64,000 nt of DNA from Aristolochia californica (lineage: Eukaryota; Streptophyta; Magnoliopsida; Piperales; Aristolochiaceae): the NCBI GenBank assembly GCA_029961685.1, contig JARWKL010000016.1:7580358-7644357 (forward strand), read 5' to 3'. Positions within the stretch are counted from its first letter, which is position 1. Each line of letters opens with the position of its first letter. Below the pieces are notes generated by a model. It did not search any database, was not told where the DNA came from, and saw nothing but the letters and a program-made list of their open reading frames with translations. A program made the translations under genes and the position numbers. This document shows, in pieces, positions 13,101 to 27,255 of this stretch.

Positions 13101-14774
13101 TTCCATCTTGGATGCTCCAATTTGTTTTCAGATCCAAACTTGAGTTTTCACTCTCCCATTTTTTCTCGTAAACAAAAAAGATATAAAGGCATAACAAAAT
13201 GAAACATTTAGAGTTCATGCAAGCAAAAAAAAATTTGAAAATTATTTCACGCACTAAAAATGACTCCAAGGTTTTGTTATCCAGGTTTGGGAAATTCCAC
13301 TAGTACAACCCCTAATAATATGCTTGGTGGAATTTCATGGGAAAGGGACTTGTAACTGATCCTAACATGCTATAAATGTGGTGGATATGCATGCAAGAAA
13401 CATGTTGCGGATGCAAGTGGACCTAATGATCCAAAATTTTCAAAGAGTGGAAAAACACAAATTCTCAAGTGGTTGGATATTTACTAGAGCCAAACAACCC
13501 ACTTTTTGCCAATCCTTAAAAATCACAGATACTTTTTGGAACTGTCTCTCTCAGCATTTGTGCATTTCCATCTTGGCTGCTTCCATTTTTTTCAGATCCA
13601 AACTTGAGCTTTGACTCTCCCATTTTTTATCGTAAACAAAATAGATCATAAGGCATAACAAAATGACAATTTTAAGGTTCACGTATGCAAAAAAAAATTT
13701 GAAAATTATTTCACGCACTAAAAACGAACTCGAAGGATTTATTATCCATGTTTCGGAAATTCCACTGGTACAACCACTAATAAAAAGCTTGGTGGAATTT
13801 TATAGCAAAGGGACTTGTAACTAATCCCAACATGCTTTAAATGTGGTGGATATGCATGCCAGAAATATGTTGAGGATGCAAGTGGACCAAATGATCCAAA
13901 AATATCAAGGAGTGGAAAAAATCAAATTCTCAAGTGGTTGGATATTTACTTGAGCCAAACAACCCACTTTTTGCCTATCCTTAAAAATCACAGATACTTT
14001 TCGGAACTATCTCTCTCAGCATTTGTGCATTTCCATCTTGGATGCTCAAATTTTTTTTTAGATCCAAACTTGAGCTTTCACTCTCCCATTTTTTCTCGTA
14101 AACAAAAAAAATATTAAGGCGTAACAAAATGAAAATTTTAGAGTTCAAGTATGCAAAAAAAAATTTGAAAATTATTTGACGTGCTAAAAATGAACTCCAA
14201 GGTTTTGTTATCCATGTTTCGGAAATTCCAATGGCACAACCCCTAGTAATATGCTTGGTGGAATTTTATAGGAAAGGGATTTGTAACTGATCCTAACATG
14301 CTTTAAATGTGGTGGATATGCAGGCCAAAAACATTTGTGGATGCAAGTGGACCTAATGATCAAAAAATTTCAAGGAGTGGAAAAAATCAAATTCTCAAGT
14401 GGTTGGATATTTACCAGAGCTAAACAACCCACTTTTTTTCTATCCTTAAAAATCACAGATACTTTATGGAACTATTTCTCTCAGCATTTGTGCATTTCCA
14501 TCTTGGATGCTCAAATTTGGTTTCAGATCCAAACTTGATTTTTCACTCGCCCATTTTTTTTACCTAAACAAAAAAGATATAAAGGCATAACAAAATGAAA
14601 ATTTTTGAGTTCATGTATTCAAAAAAAAATTTGAAAATTATTTCACGCACTAAAAATGAACTCCAAGGTTTTGTTATCTATGTTTGGGAAATTCCACTAG
14701 TACAAACTCTAATAATAAGCTTGGTGGAATTTTATAGGAAATGGACTTGTAACTGATCCTAACATGCTTTAAAT

Positions 14775-17078
14775 GTGGTGGATATGCATGCCAGAAACAT
14801 GTTGAGGATGCAAGTGGACGTAATGATCCAAAAATTTCAAAGAGTAAAAAAAATCAAATTCTCAAGTGGTAGGATATTTACTAGAGCCAAACAACCCACT
14901 TTTTGCCTATCCTTAAAAATCACAGATGCTTTTTGGAACTATCTCTCTCTGCATTTGTGCATTTCCATCTTGGATGCTCAAATTTGTTTTCAGATCCAAA
15001 CACTAGTTTTCACACTCCCATTTTTTCTCGTAAACAAAAAAGATATTAAGGTATAACAAAATGAAAATTTTAGAGTTCATGTATGGAAAAAAATATGAAA
15101 ATTATTTCGCACACTAAAAATTAACTCCAAGGTTTTGTTATCCATGTTTGGGAAATTCCACGAGTACAACCCCTAATAATAAGCATGGTGGAATTTTATA
15201 GGAAAGGGACTTGTAACTGATCCTAACTTGTTATAAATGTGGTGGATATGCGTGCCAGAAACATGTTGAGGATGCAAGTGGACGTAATGATCCAAAAATT
15301 TCAAGGAGTGGAAAAAATCAAATTCTCAAGTGGTTGGATATTTACTAGAGCCAAACCACCCACTTTTTGCGTATCCGTAAAAATCACAAATACTTTTATG
15401 AATTATCTCTCTCAGCATTTGTGCATTACCATCTAGGATGCTCAAATTTGTTTTCAGATCCAAACTTGAGTTTTCACTCTCCCATTTTGTCTCATAAACA
15501 AAAGAGATATTAAGGCATAAAAAATGAATATTTTAGAGTTCACGTATGCAAAAAAAAATTTGAAAATTATTTCACGCACTAATAATGAACTTCAGGGTTT
15601 CGTTATCCATGTTTTGGAAATTCCACTAGTAGAACCGCTAATAATTAGCTTGGTGGAATTTTAAAGGTAAGGGACTTGTAACTGATCCTAACATGCTTTC
15701 AATGTGGTGGATATGCATGCTTGAAACATGTTGAGGATGCAAGTGGACTTAATGATCCAAAAATTTCAAGGAGTGGAAAAAATCAAAGTCTCAAGAGGAT
15801 GGATATTTACCAGAGCCAAACAACCCACTTTTTTCCTATCCTTAAAAATCGCAGATACGTTTTTGAACTATCTCACTCAGCATTTGTGCATTTCCACCTG
15901 GGATGCTATAATTTGTTTTCAGATCCAAACTTGAGTTTTCCCTCTCCCATTTTTTCTCGTAACCAAAAAAGATATTAAGGCATAACAAAATGAAAATTTT
16001 AGAGTTCATGAATGCAAAAAAAAAATTTGAAAATTATTTCTCGCACTAAAAATGAACTCCAAAGTTTTATTATCCATGTTTGGATAATAAGCTTGTTGGA
16101 ATTTTATAGGAAAGGGACTTGTAACTGATCCTAACATGCTTTAAATGTGGTGGATATGCATGCCAGAAACAAGTTGTGGATGCAAGTGGACCTAATGATC
16201 CAAAAATTTCAAGGAGTGGAAAAAATAAAATTCTCAAGTGGTTGGATATTTACTAGAGCCAAACAACCCACTTTTAGCCTACCCTTAAAAACCACAGATA
16301 CTATTTGGAACTATCTCTCTCAGCATTTGTGCATTTCCATCTTGGATGCTCAAATTTGTTTTCAGATCCAAACTTGAGTTTTCACTCTCCCATTTTTTCT
16401 TGTAAACAAAAAAGATATTAAGGCATAACAAAATGAAAATTTTAGAGTTCATGTGTGCTAAAAAAAATTTGAAAATTATTTCACACACTAAAAATGAACT
16501 CGAAGGTTTTATTATCCATGTTTGGGAAATTCTACTAGTACAACCCCTAATAATAAGCTTGGTGGAATTTTATAGGAAAGAGACTTGTAACTGATCCTAA
16601 CATGCTTTAAATGTGGTGGATATGCATGCCAGAAACATTTTGAGGATGCAAGTGGACCTAATGATCCAAAAATTTCTAGGAGTGGAAAAAGTCAAATCCT
16701 CAAGTGGTTGGATATTTACTATAGCCAAACAGCCCACTTTTTGCATATCCTTAAAAATCACAGATACTTTCTTGAACTATCTCTTTCAGCATTTGTGCGT
16801 TTCCATCTTGGATGCTCCAATTTGTTATCAGATCCAAACTTTAGTTTTCACTCTCCCATTTTTCCTCGTAAACAAAAAAGATATTAAGGCATAACAAAAT
16901 GAATATTTAAGAGTTCACGTATGCAAAAAAAAATTTGAAAATTATTTCACGCACTAAAAATGAACTCCAAGGTTTTGTTATCCATGTTTGGGAAATTCCA
17001 CTAGTACAAGCCCTAATAATTAGCTTGGTGGAATTTTAAAGGAAAGGGACATGCAACTGATCCTAACAAGCTTTAAAT
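14775..17078 (+). repeat. A-B-C-D plus one monomer, third copy of the module (2304 bp)
   Basis: Units 14775 (A), 15239 (B), 15704 (C, with the 24-bp deletion), 16147 (D) and 16613. Lengths of 464, 465, 443, 466 and 466 sum to 2304 bp, the same as the left-end higher-order repeat. The fifth unit carries TTTCTAGG and GCTCCAATTTG as the unit at 3706 does. Confidence 0.7.
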
Positions 17079-18639
17079 GTGGTGGATATGCATGCGAGAA
17101 ACATGTTGAGGATGCAAGTAGACGTAATGATCCAAAAATTTCAAGGAGTGGAAAAAAATAAAATTCTCAAGTGGTTGGATATTTACTAGAGCCAAACAAC
17201 CCACTTTTCTCCTATCCTTTAAAATCACAGATACTATTTTGAACAATCTCTCCCAGCATTTGTGCATTTCCATCTTGGATGCTCAAATTTGTTTTCAAAT
17301 CCAAACTTGAGTTTTCACTCTCCATTTTTTCTTGAAAACAAAAAAGATATTAAGGCATAAAAAAATGAAAATATTAGAGTTCATGTATGCAAAAAAAAAT
17401 TTGAAAATTATTTCACGCACTGAAAATGAACTCCAAGGTTTTGTTATCCATGTTTGGGAAATTTCACTAGTACAACCCCTAATAATAAGCTTGGTGGAAT
17501 TTTATAGGAAAGGGACTTGTAACTGATCCTAGCATGCTTTAAATGTGGTGGATATGCATGCCAGAAACATGTTGACGATGCAAGTGGACCTAATGATCCA
17601 AAAATTTCAATGAGTGGAAAAAATCAAATTCTCAAGTGGTTGGATATTTACTAGAGCCAAACAACCCACTTTTTGCCTATCCTTAAAATTCACGGATACT
17701 TTTTGGAACTATCTCTCTCAGCATTTGTGCATTTCCATCTTGGATGCTCAAATTTGTTTTCAGGTCCAAACTTGATTTTTCACTCTCCCATTTTTTCTCG
17801 TAAACAAAAAAGATATTAAGGCATAACAAAATGAAAATTTTTGAGTTCATGTATGCAAAAAAAAAAATTGAAAATTATTTCACGCACTAAAAATGAACTT
17901 CAAGGATTTGTTGTCCATGTTTGTGAAATTTCACTAGTACAACCCCTAATAATAAGCTTGGAGGAATTTAATAGGAAAGGGACTTGTAACTGTTGCTAAT
18001 ATGCTTTAAATGTGGTGGCTATCAAAGCCAGAAACGTGTTGAGGATGCAAGCGGACCTAATGATTCAAAAATTTCAAGGAGTGGAAAAAATCAAATTCTC
18101 AAGTGGTTGGATATTTACTAGAGCCAAACAACCCAATTTTTGCCTATCCTTAAAAATCATAGATACTTATGGGAACTATCCTTCTCAGCATTTGTGCATT
18201 TTCATCTTGGCTGCTTCAATTTTTTTTTTAGATCCAAACTGTAGTTTTCGCACTCCCACTTTTTCTCGTGAACAAAAAAGATATTAAGGCATAAAAAAAT
18301 GAAAATTTTAGAGTTCATGTATGCAAAAAATAATTTGTAAGTTATTTCACGCACTAAAAATGAAATCCAAGGTTTTGTTATCCATGTTTGGGAGATTCCA
18401 CTAGTACAACCCCTAATAATAAGCTTGGTGGAATTTTATAGGAAATGGACTTGTAATTGATCCTAACATGCTTTAAATGTGGTGGATATGCATGCCAGAA
18501 ACTTGTTGGGGATGCAAGTGGACCTAATGATCCTAAAATATCAAGGAGTGGAAAAAATAAAATTCTCAAGTGGTTGGATATTTACTAGAGCCAAACAACC
18601 CACTTTTTGCCTATCCTTAAAATTCACAGATACTTTTTG

Positions 18640-19240
18640 GAACTACCGCTCTCAGCATTTGTGCATTTCCATCTTGGCTGCATCAATTTGTTTTCAGATC
18701 GAAACTTGAGCTTTCACTCTCCCATTTTTTCTCGTAAACAAAAAAGATATTAAGGCATAACAAAATGAAAATTTTAGAGTTCATGAATGCAAAAAAAATT
18801 TGAAAATTATTTCACGCACTAAAAATGAACTCCAAGGTTTTGTTATCCATCTTTGGGAAATTCCACTAGTACAACCCCTAATAAAAATCTTGGTGGAATT
18901 TTATAGGAAAGGGACTTGTAACTGATCCCAACATGTTTTAAATGAGGTGGATATGCATGCCAGAAATTTGTTTACGACGCAAGTGGACCAAATGATCCGA
19001 AAATATCAAGGAGAGGAAAAATTCAAATTCTCAAAGTGGTTGGATATTTACCAGAGCCAAACATCCCAGTTTTTGCCTATCCTTTAAAATCACAGATACT
19101 TTTTGGAACTATCTCTCCCAGAATTTGTGCATTTCCATCTGGGCTGCTCAAATTTGTTTTCAGATCCAAACTTGAGCTTTCACTCTCCCATTTTTTTTCG
19201 TAAAAAAAAATATTAAGGAATAACAACATGAATATTTTAG
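18640..19240 (+). repeat. Local duplication, 1840-bp offset, copy 1
   Basis: The 3' part of the unit at 18479 and the 5' part of the unit at 18944 match 20480-21080. Shared rare features are GGCTGCATCAATTTG, TTGAGCTTTCACTC, TTCATGAATGC, AATGAGGTGG and CCAGAAATTTGTTTA. The offset of 1840 equals four monomers, one of them of the 440-bp class. Confidence 0.65.
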
Positions 19241-20479
19241 AGTTCATGTATGCAAAAAAAAATTTGAAAATTATTTCACACACTAAAAATGAACTCCAAG
19301 GTTTTGTTATCCATGTTCGGATAATAAGCTTGTTGGAATTTTATAGGAAATGGACTTGTAACTGATCCTAACATGCTTTAAATGTGGTGGATATGCATGC
19401 CCGAAACAAGTTTAGGATGCAAGTGGACCTAATGATCCAAAAATTTCAAGGAGTGGAAAAAATAAAATTCTCAAGTGGTTGGTTATTTTGCTGGAGCCAA
19501 ACAACTCACTTTTTGCTAATCCTTATAAATCACAGATACTATTTGGAACTATCTCTCTCAGCATTTGTGCATTTCCATCTTGGATGCTCAAATTTGTTTT
19601 CAGATCCAAACTTGAGTTTACACTCTCCCATTTCTTCATGTAAAAAAAAAAGATATTAAGGCATAACAAAATGAAAATTTTTGAGTTCATGTATGCAAAA
19701 AAAAAAAATTGAAAATTATTTCATGCACTAAAAATGAACTCCAAGGTTTTGTTATCCATGTTTGGGAAATTCCACTAGTACAACCCCTAATAATTAGCTT
19801 GGTGGAATTTTAAAGGAAAGGGACTTGTAACTGATCCTAGCATGCTTTAAATGTGGTGGATATGTATGCTAGAAACATATTGAGGAAGCAAGTGGACTAA
19901 ATGATCCAAAAATTTCAATGAGTGGAAAAAATCAAATTCTAAAGTGGTTGGATATTTACCAGAGCCAAATAACCCACTTTTTGCCTATCCTTTAAAATCA
20001 CAGATACTTTTTTGAACTATCTCTCTCAGCATTTTTGCATTTCTATCTTGGATACTCAAATTTGTTTTCAGATCCAGACTTGAGTTTTCACTCTCCCATT
20101 TTTTCTTGTAAACAAAAAAGATATTAAGGCATAACAAAATGTAAATTTTAGAGTTCATGTATGCAAAAAAAAATTTGAAAATTATTTCTCACACTAAAAA
20201 TGAAATCCAAGGTTTTTTTATCCATGTTTGGGAAATTCCACTAGTACAACCCCTAATAATAAGCTGTGTGGAATTTTAAAGGAAAGGGACTTGTAACTGT
20301 TCCTAACATGCTTTAAATGTGGTGGATATGCATGCCAGACACATGTTGAGGATGCAAGTGGACCTAATGATCCAAAAATATCAAGGAGTGGAAAAAATCA
20401 AATTCTCAATTGGTTGGATATTTACAACAGCCAAACAACCCACTTTTTGCCTATCCTTAAAAATCACAGATACTTTTTG

Positions 20480-21080
20480 GAACTATCTCTCTCAGCATTT
20501 GTGCCTTTCCATCTTGGCTGCATCAATTTGTTTTCACATCGAAACTTGAGCTTTCACTCTCCCATTTTTTCTCGTAAACAAAAAAGATATTAAGGCACAA
20601 CAAAATGAAAATTTTAGAGTTCATGAATGCAAAAAAAATTTCAAAATTATTTCACGCACTAAAAATGAACTCCAAGGTTTTGTTATCCATGTTTGGGAAA
20701 TTCCACTAGTACAACCCCTAATAAAAAGTTTGGTGGAATTTTATAGGAAAGGGACTTGTAACTGATCCCTACATGCTTTAAATGAGGTGGATATGCATGC
20801 CAGAAATTTGTTTAGGATGCAAGTGGACCAAATGATCCAAAAATATGAAGGAGAGGAAAAAATCAAATTCTCAAGTGGTTGGATATTTACAAGAGCCAAA
20901 CAACCCTATCCTTTAAAATCATAGATACTTTTTGGAAGTATCTCTCTCAGCATTTGAGCATTTCCATCTGGGATGCTCAAATTTGTTTTCAGATCCAAAC
21001 TTGAGCTTTCACTCTCCCATTTTTTCTCGTAAAAAATAAATTTTAAGGCATAACTAAATGAAAAGTTTAGTTCATATATC
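20480..21080 (+). repeat. Local duplication, 1840-bp offset, copy 2
   Basis: This is the partner of 18640-19240. It carries the same AATGAGGTGG start and AAATTTGTTTA variant. It has since acquired a private 10-bp loss near 20907, where CAACCC joins TATCC directly. Confidence 0.65.
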
Positions 21081-21235
21081 CAAAAAAAAATTTGAAAATT
21101 ATTTCACGCACTAAAATTGAACTCCAACGTTTTGTTATCCATGTTTGGGAAATTCCACTTGTACAACCCCTAATAATAAGCTTGGTGGAATTTTATAGGA
21201 AAGGGACTAGTAATTGATCGTAACATGCTTTAAAT
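20784..21235 (+). repeat. Monomer with several small losses (452 bp)
   Basis: About 10 bp is missing near 20907, where CAACCC meets TATCC. A few more bases are missing around the CGTAAAAAATAAATTTTAAGG and AAAAGTTTAGTTCAT segments. Its duplicate partner at 18944 retains the first block. Confidence 0.75.
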
Positions 21236-22679
21236 GTGGTGGATATGCATGCCAGAAACATGTTGAGGATGCAAGAGGACCTAATGATCCAAAATTTTCT
21301 TGGAGTGGAAAATATCAAATTCTCAAGTGGTTGGATATTTACTAGAGCCAAACAACCCACTCTTTGCTTATCCTTAAAAATCACAGATACTTTTTGGAAC
21401 TATCTCTCCCAGCATTTGTGCTTTTCCATCTTGGTGGCTCGAATTTGTTTTGAGATCCAAACTTGAGTTTTCACTCTCCCTTTTTTCTCATAAATAAAAA
21501 AGATATTCTCACATAACAAACCGAAAATTTTAGAGTTCATGTATGCAAAAAAAAATTTGAAAATTATTTCACGCACTAATAATGAACTCCAAGGTTTTGT
21601 TATCCATGTTTGGGAAATTCCACTAGTACAACCTCTAATAATAAGCTTAGTGGAATTTTATAGGAAAGGGACTTGTAACTGATCCTAACATTCTTTAAAT
21701 GTGGTGGATATGCATGCCAGAAACATGTTGAGGATGGATGTGGACCTAATGATCCAAAAATTTCATGGAGAGGAAAAAATCAAATTCTCAAGTGGTTGGA
21801 TACCAGAGTCAACCAACCCACTTTTTCCCTATCCTTAAAAATCACAAGTACTTTTTGGAACTATCTCTCTCAGCATTTGTGCATTTCCATCTTGGATGCT
21901 CAAATTTGTTTTCATATCCAAACTTGAGTTTTCACTCTCCCATTTTTTCTTGTAAACAAAAAGATATTAAGGCATAACAAAATGAAAAAGTTAGAGTTCA
22001 CATATGCAAAAAAAAATGTGAAAATTATTTCACGCACTAAAAATGAACTCCAAGGTTTTGTTATCCATGTTTGGGAGATTCCACTAGTACAACCCGTAAT
22101 AAAAATCTTGGTGGAATTTTATAGGAAAGGGACTTGTAACTGATCCTAACATGCTTTAAATGTGTTGGATATGCATTTAAGAAACATGTTGAGGATGCAC
22201 GTGGACCTAATGATCCAAAAATTTTAAGGAGTGGAAAAAATCAAATTCTCAAGGTATTGGATATTTACTAGAGCCAAACAACCCAATTTTTGCCTATGCT
22301 TAAAAATCACAGATACTTTTTGGAACTATCTCTCTCAGCATTTGTGAATTTCCATCTTGGATGATCCAATTTGTTTTCTGATCCAAACTTGATTTTTCAC
22401 ACTCCCATTTTTTCTCGTAAACAAAAAAGATATTAAGCCATAACAAAATGAAAATTTAAGAGTTCATGTATGAAAAAAAAAATTTCAAAGTTATTTCACG
22501 CACTAAAAATGAACTCCAAGGTTTTGTTATCCATGTTTGGGAAATTCCACTAGTACAACCCCTAATAATAAGCTTAGTGGAATTTTATAGGAAAGGGACT
22601 TGTAACTGATCCTAACATTCTTTAAATGTGGTGGATATGCATGCCAGAAACATGTTGAGGATGGAAGTGGACCTAATGA

Positions 22680-24480
22680 TCCAAAAATTTCAAGGAGTGG
22701 AAAAAATCAAATTCTCAAGTGGTTGGATATTTACCAGAGCCAAACAACCCAATTTTTGCCTATCGTTAAAAATCATAGATACTTTTTGGAACTATCTCTC
22801 TCAGCATTTGTGCATTTCCATCTTAGATTCTCAAATTTGTTTTCAGATCCGAACTTGAGTTTTCACTCTCCCATTTTTTAACGTAAGCAAAAAAGTTATT
22901 AAGCCATAACAAAATCAAAATTTTAGAGTTCATGTATGCAAAAAAAAATTTGAAAATTATTCCACGCACTAAAAATGAACTCCAAGGTTTTGTTATCCAT
23001 GTTTGGGAAATTGCACTAGTACAACCCCTAATAATAAGCTTAGTGGAATTTTATAAGAAAGGGACTTGGAACTGATCCTAACATGGTTTAAATGTGGTGG
23101 ATATGCATGCAAGAAAGATGTTGAGGATGCAAGTGCACCTAATGATCCAAAAATTTCATGGAGAGGAAAAAATCAAATTCTCAAGTGGTTGGACATTTAC
23201 TAGAGTCAAACAACCCACTATTTGCCTATCCTTAAAAATCATAGATACTTTTTGGAACTATATCTCTCAGCATTTGTGCATGTCCATCTTGGATGCTCAA
23301 ATTTGTTTTCAGATCCAAACTTGAGTTTTCACTCTCCCATTTTTTCTCGTAAACAAAAAAGATATTAAGGCATAAAAAAATGAATATTTTAGAGTTCACG
23401 TATGCAAAAAAAAATTTGAAAATTATTTCACGAACTAAACATGAACTCCAGGGTTTTGTTATCCATGTTTTGGAAATTCCTCTAGTACATCCCCAAATAA
23501 TTAGCTTGGTCGAATTTTAAAGGGAAGGGACTTGTAACTGATCCTAACATGCTTTCAATGTGGTGGATATGCATGCTAGAAACATGTTGAGGATGCAAGT
23601 GGACTTAATGATCCAAAAATTTCAAAGAGTGGAAAAAATCAAATTCTCAAGAGGATGGATATTTACCAGAGCCAAACAACCCACTTTTTGCCTATCCTTA
23701 AAAATCACATATACTTTTTTGAACTATCTCTCTCAGCATTTGTGCATTTCCATCTTTGATGCTCAAATTTGTTTTTCAGATCCAAACTTGAGTTTTCACT
23801 CTCCCATTTTTTCTTGTAACCAAAAAAGATATTAAGGCATAACAAAATGAAAATACAAGAGTTCATGTATGCAAAAAAAATCTTGAAAATTATTTCACTC
23901 ACTAAAAATGAACTCCAAGGTTTTGTTATCCATGTTTGGATAATAAGCTTGTTGGAATTTTATAGGAAAGGGACTTTTAACTGATCCTAACATGCTTTAT
24001 ATGTGGTGGATATGCATGTCAGAAACAAGTTGAGGATGCAAGTGGACCTAATGATCCTAAAATTTCAAGGAGTGGAAAAAATAAAATTCTCAAATGGTTG
24101 GATATTTACTAGAGCCAAACAACCCACTTTTTGCCTATCCTTAAAAATTACAGATACTATTTGGAACTATCTCTCTCAGCATTTGTGCATTTCCATCTTG
24201 GATGCTTAAATTTGTTTTTCAGATCCAAACTTGAGTTTTCACTCTCCCATATTTTCTTGTAAACAAAAAATATATTAAGGCATAACAAAATGAAAATTTT
24301 AGAGTTCATGTATGCAAAAAAAATTTTGAAGATTATTTCACACACTAAAAATCAACTCCAAGGTTTTGTTATCCATGTTTGGGAAATTCCACGAGTACAA
24401 CCCCTAATAATAAGCATGGTGGAATTTTATAGGAAAGGGACTTGTAACTGATCCTAACATGCTTTAAATGTGGTGGATAT
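22680..24480 (+). repeat. Near-identical duplicated tract, copy 1 (offset 2775 bp)
   Basis: Four monomers (22628, 23094, 23560, 24003) match 25455-27255 almost base for base. Shared rarities are CCTATCGTTAAAAATCATAG, TTTTTTAACGTAA, AAGTTATTAAGCC, TTTCATGGAGAGG, AAATTTGTTTTTCAG, CCATATTTTCTTG and AAAAATCAACTCC. For the monomer at 24003 versus 26778 I count about five differences in 467 bp. Similarity drops outside the tract. Confidence 0.85.
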
Positions 24481-25454
24481 GTATGCCAGAAACATTTTGC
24501 GGATGCAAGTTGACCTAATGATCAGAAAATTTCAAGGAGTTGAAAAAATCAAATTCTCAAGTGGTTGGATATTTACGGGAGCCAAACAACCCACTTTTTG
24601 CCTATCCTTAAAAATCACAGATACTTTTTGGAACTATCTCTCTCAGCATTTGTGCATTTCCATCTTGGATGCTCAAATTTGGTTTCAGATCCAAACTTGA
24701 TTTTTCACTCTCCCATTTTTTCTCATTAACAGAAAAGATATTAAGGCATAACAAAATGAAAATTTTTGAGTGCATGTATGCTAAAAAAAATTTGAAAATT
24801 ATTTCATGCGCTAAAAATGAACTCCAAGGTTTTGTTATCCATGTTTGGGAAATTTCACAAGTACAACCCCTAATAATTAGCTTGGTTGAATTTTATAGGA
24901 AATGGACTTGTAACTGATCCGAACATGCTTTAAATGTGGTGGATATGCATGCCAGAAACGTGCTGGGGATGCAAGTGGACCTAATGATCCAAAAATTTCA
25001 AAGAGTGGAAAAAAACAAATTCTCAAGTCGTTGGATATTTACTAGAGCCAAACAACCCACCTTTTGCCTATCCTAAAAAATCACAGATGCTTTTTGGAAC
25101 TATCTCTCTCAGCATTTGTGCATTTCCATCTTGGATGCTCAAATTTGTTTTCAGATCCAAACACTAGTTTTCACCATCTCATTTTTTCTCGTAAACAAAA
25201 AAGATATTAAGGCATAAAAAAATGAAAATTTAAGAGTTCATGTATGCAAAAAAAAAATTGAAAATTATTTCACGCACTAAAAATGAACTCCAAGGTTTTC
25301 TTATCCATTTTTCGGAGATTCCACTAGTACCACCCCTAATAAAAAGCTTGGGGGGAATTTTATAGGAAAGAGACTTGTAACTGATCCAAACATGCTTTAA
25401 ATGTGTTGGATATGCATCCCAGAATCATGTTGAGGATGCAAGTGGACCTAATGA

Positions 25455-27255
25455 TCCAAAAATTTCAAGGAGTGGAAAAAATCAAATTCTCAAGTGGTTG
25501 GATATTTACCAGAGCCAAAGAACCCAATTTTTGCCTATCGTTAAAAATCATAGATACTTTTTGGAACTATCTCTCTCAGCATTTGTGCATTTCCATCTTA
25601 GATTCTCAAATTTGTTTTCAGATCCGAACTTGAGTTTTCACTCTCCCATTTTTTAACGTAAACAAAAAAGTTATTAAGCCATAACAAAATCAAAATTTTA
25701 GAGTTCATGTATGCAAAAAAAAATTTGAAAATTATTTCACGCACTAAAAATGAACTCCAAGGGTTTGTTATCCATGTTTGGGAAATTGCACTAGTACAAC
25801 CCCTAATAATAAGCTTAGTGGAATTTTTTAGGAAAGGGACTTGGAACTGATCCTAACCTGGTTTAAATGTGGTGGATATACATGCAAGAAAGATGATGAG
25901 GATGCAAGTGCACCTAATGATCCAAAACTTTCATGGAGAGGAAAAAATCAAATTCTCAAGTGGTTGGACATTTACTAGAGTCAAACAACCCCCTTTTTGC
26001 CTATCCTTAAAAATCATAGATACTTTTTGGAACTATATCTCTCAGCATTTGTGCATGTCCATCTTGGATGCTCAAATTTGTTTTCAGATCCAAACTTGAG
26101 TTTTCACTCTCCCATTTTTTCTCGTAAACAAAAAAGATATTAAGGCATAAAAAAATGAATATTTTAGAGTTCACGTATGCAAAAAAAAATTTGAAAATTA
26201 TTTCACGAACTAAACATGAACTCCAGGGTTTTGTTATCCATGTTTTGGAAATTCCACTAGTACATCCCCAAATAATTAGCTTGGTCAAATTTTAAAGGAA
26301 AGGGACTTGTAACTGATCCTAACATGCTTTCAATGTGGTGGATATGCATGCTAGAAACATGTTGAGGATGCAAGTGGACTTAATGATCCAAAAATTTCAA
26401 GGAGTGGAAAAAATCAAATTCTCAAGAGGATGGATATTTACCAGAGCCAAACAACCCACTTTTTGCCTATCCTTAAAAATCACAGATACTTTTTTGAACT
26501 ATCTCTCTCAGAATTTGTGCATTTCCATCTTCGATGCTCAAATTTTTTTTTCAGATCCAAACTTGAGTTTTCACTCTCCCATTTTTTCTTGTAACCAAAA
26601 AAGATATTAAGGCATAACAAAAGGAAAATATTAGAGTTCATGTATGCAAAAAAAATCTTGAAAATTATTTCACTCACTAAAAATGAACTCCAAGGTTTTG
26701 TTATCCATGTTTGGATAATAAGCTTGTTGGAATTTTATAGGAAAGGGACTTTTAACTGATCCTAACATGCTTTATATGTGGTGGATATGCATGTCAGAAA
26801 CAAGTTGAGGCTGCAAGTGGACCTATTGATCCTAAAATTTCATGGAGTGGAAAAAATAAAATTCTCAAATGGTTGGATATTTACTAGAGCCAAACAACCC
26901 ACTTTTTGCCTATCCTTAAAAATTACAGATACTATTTGGAACTATCTCTCTCAGCATTTGTGCATTTCCATCTTGGATGCTTAAATTTGTTTTTCAGATC
27001 CAAACTTGAGTTTTCACTCTCCCATATTTTCTTGTAAACAAAAAATATATTAAGGCATAATAAAATGAAAATTTTAGAGTTCATGTATGCAAAAAAAATT
27101 TTGAAGATTATTTCACACACTAAAAATCAACTCCAAGGTTTTGTTATCCATGTTTGGGAAATTCCACGAGTACAACCCCTAATAATAAGCATGGTGGAAT
27201 TTTATAGGAAAAGGACTTGTAACTGATCCTAACATGCTTTAAATGTGGTGGATAT
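25455..27255 (+). repeat. Near-identical duplicated tract, copy 2 (offset 2775 bp)
   Basis: Starts 25403, 25869, 26335 and 26778 lie exactly 2775 bp after their counterparts. The period equals six monomers, but only about four are strongly conserved. The two between the copies (24470, 24936) have no close partner on the right. The copy ends just after 27245, where the left partner continues with ATATGTATGCC and this one with ATATACGTGCC. Confidence 0.85.

Noticed and set aside
22680..27255. Assembly artefact as the cause of the 2775-bp duplication
   Set aside because: The copies are not identical, with several differences per monomer and private changes. Real duplication is therefore more likely, although only reads spanning both copies could settle it.
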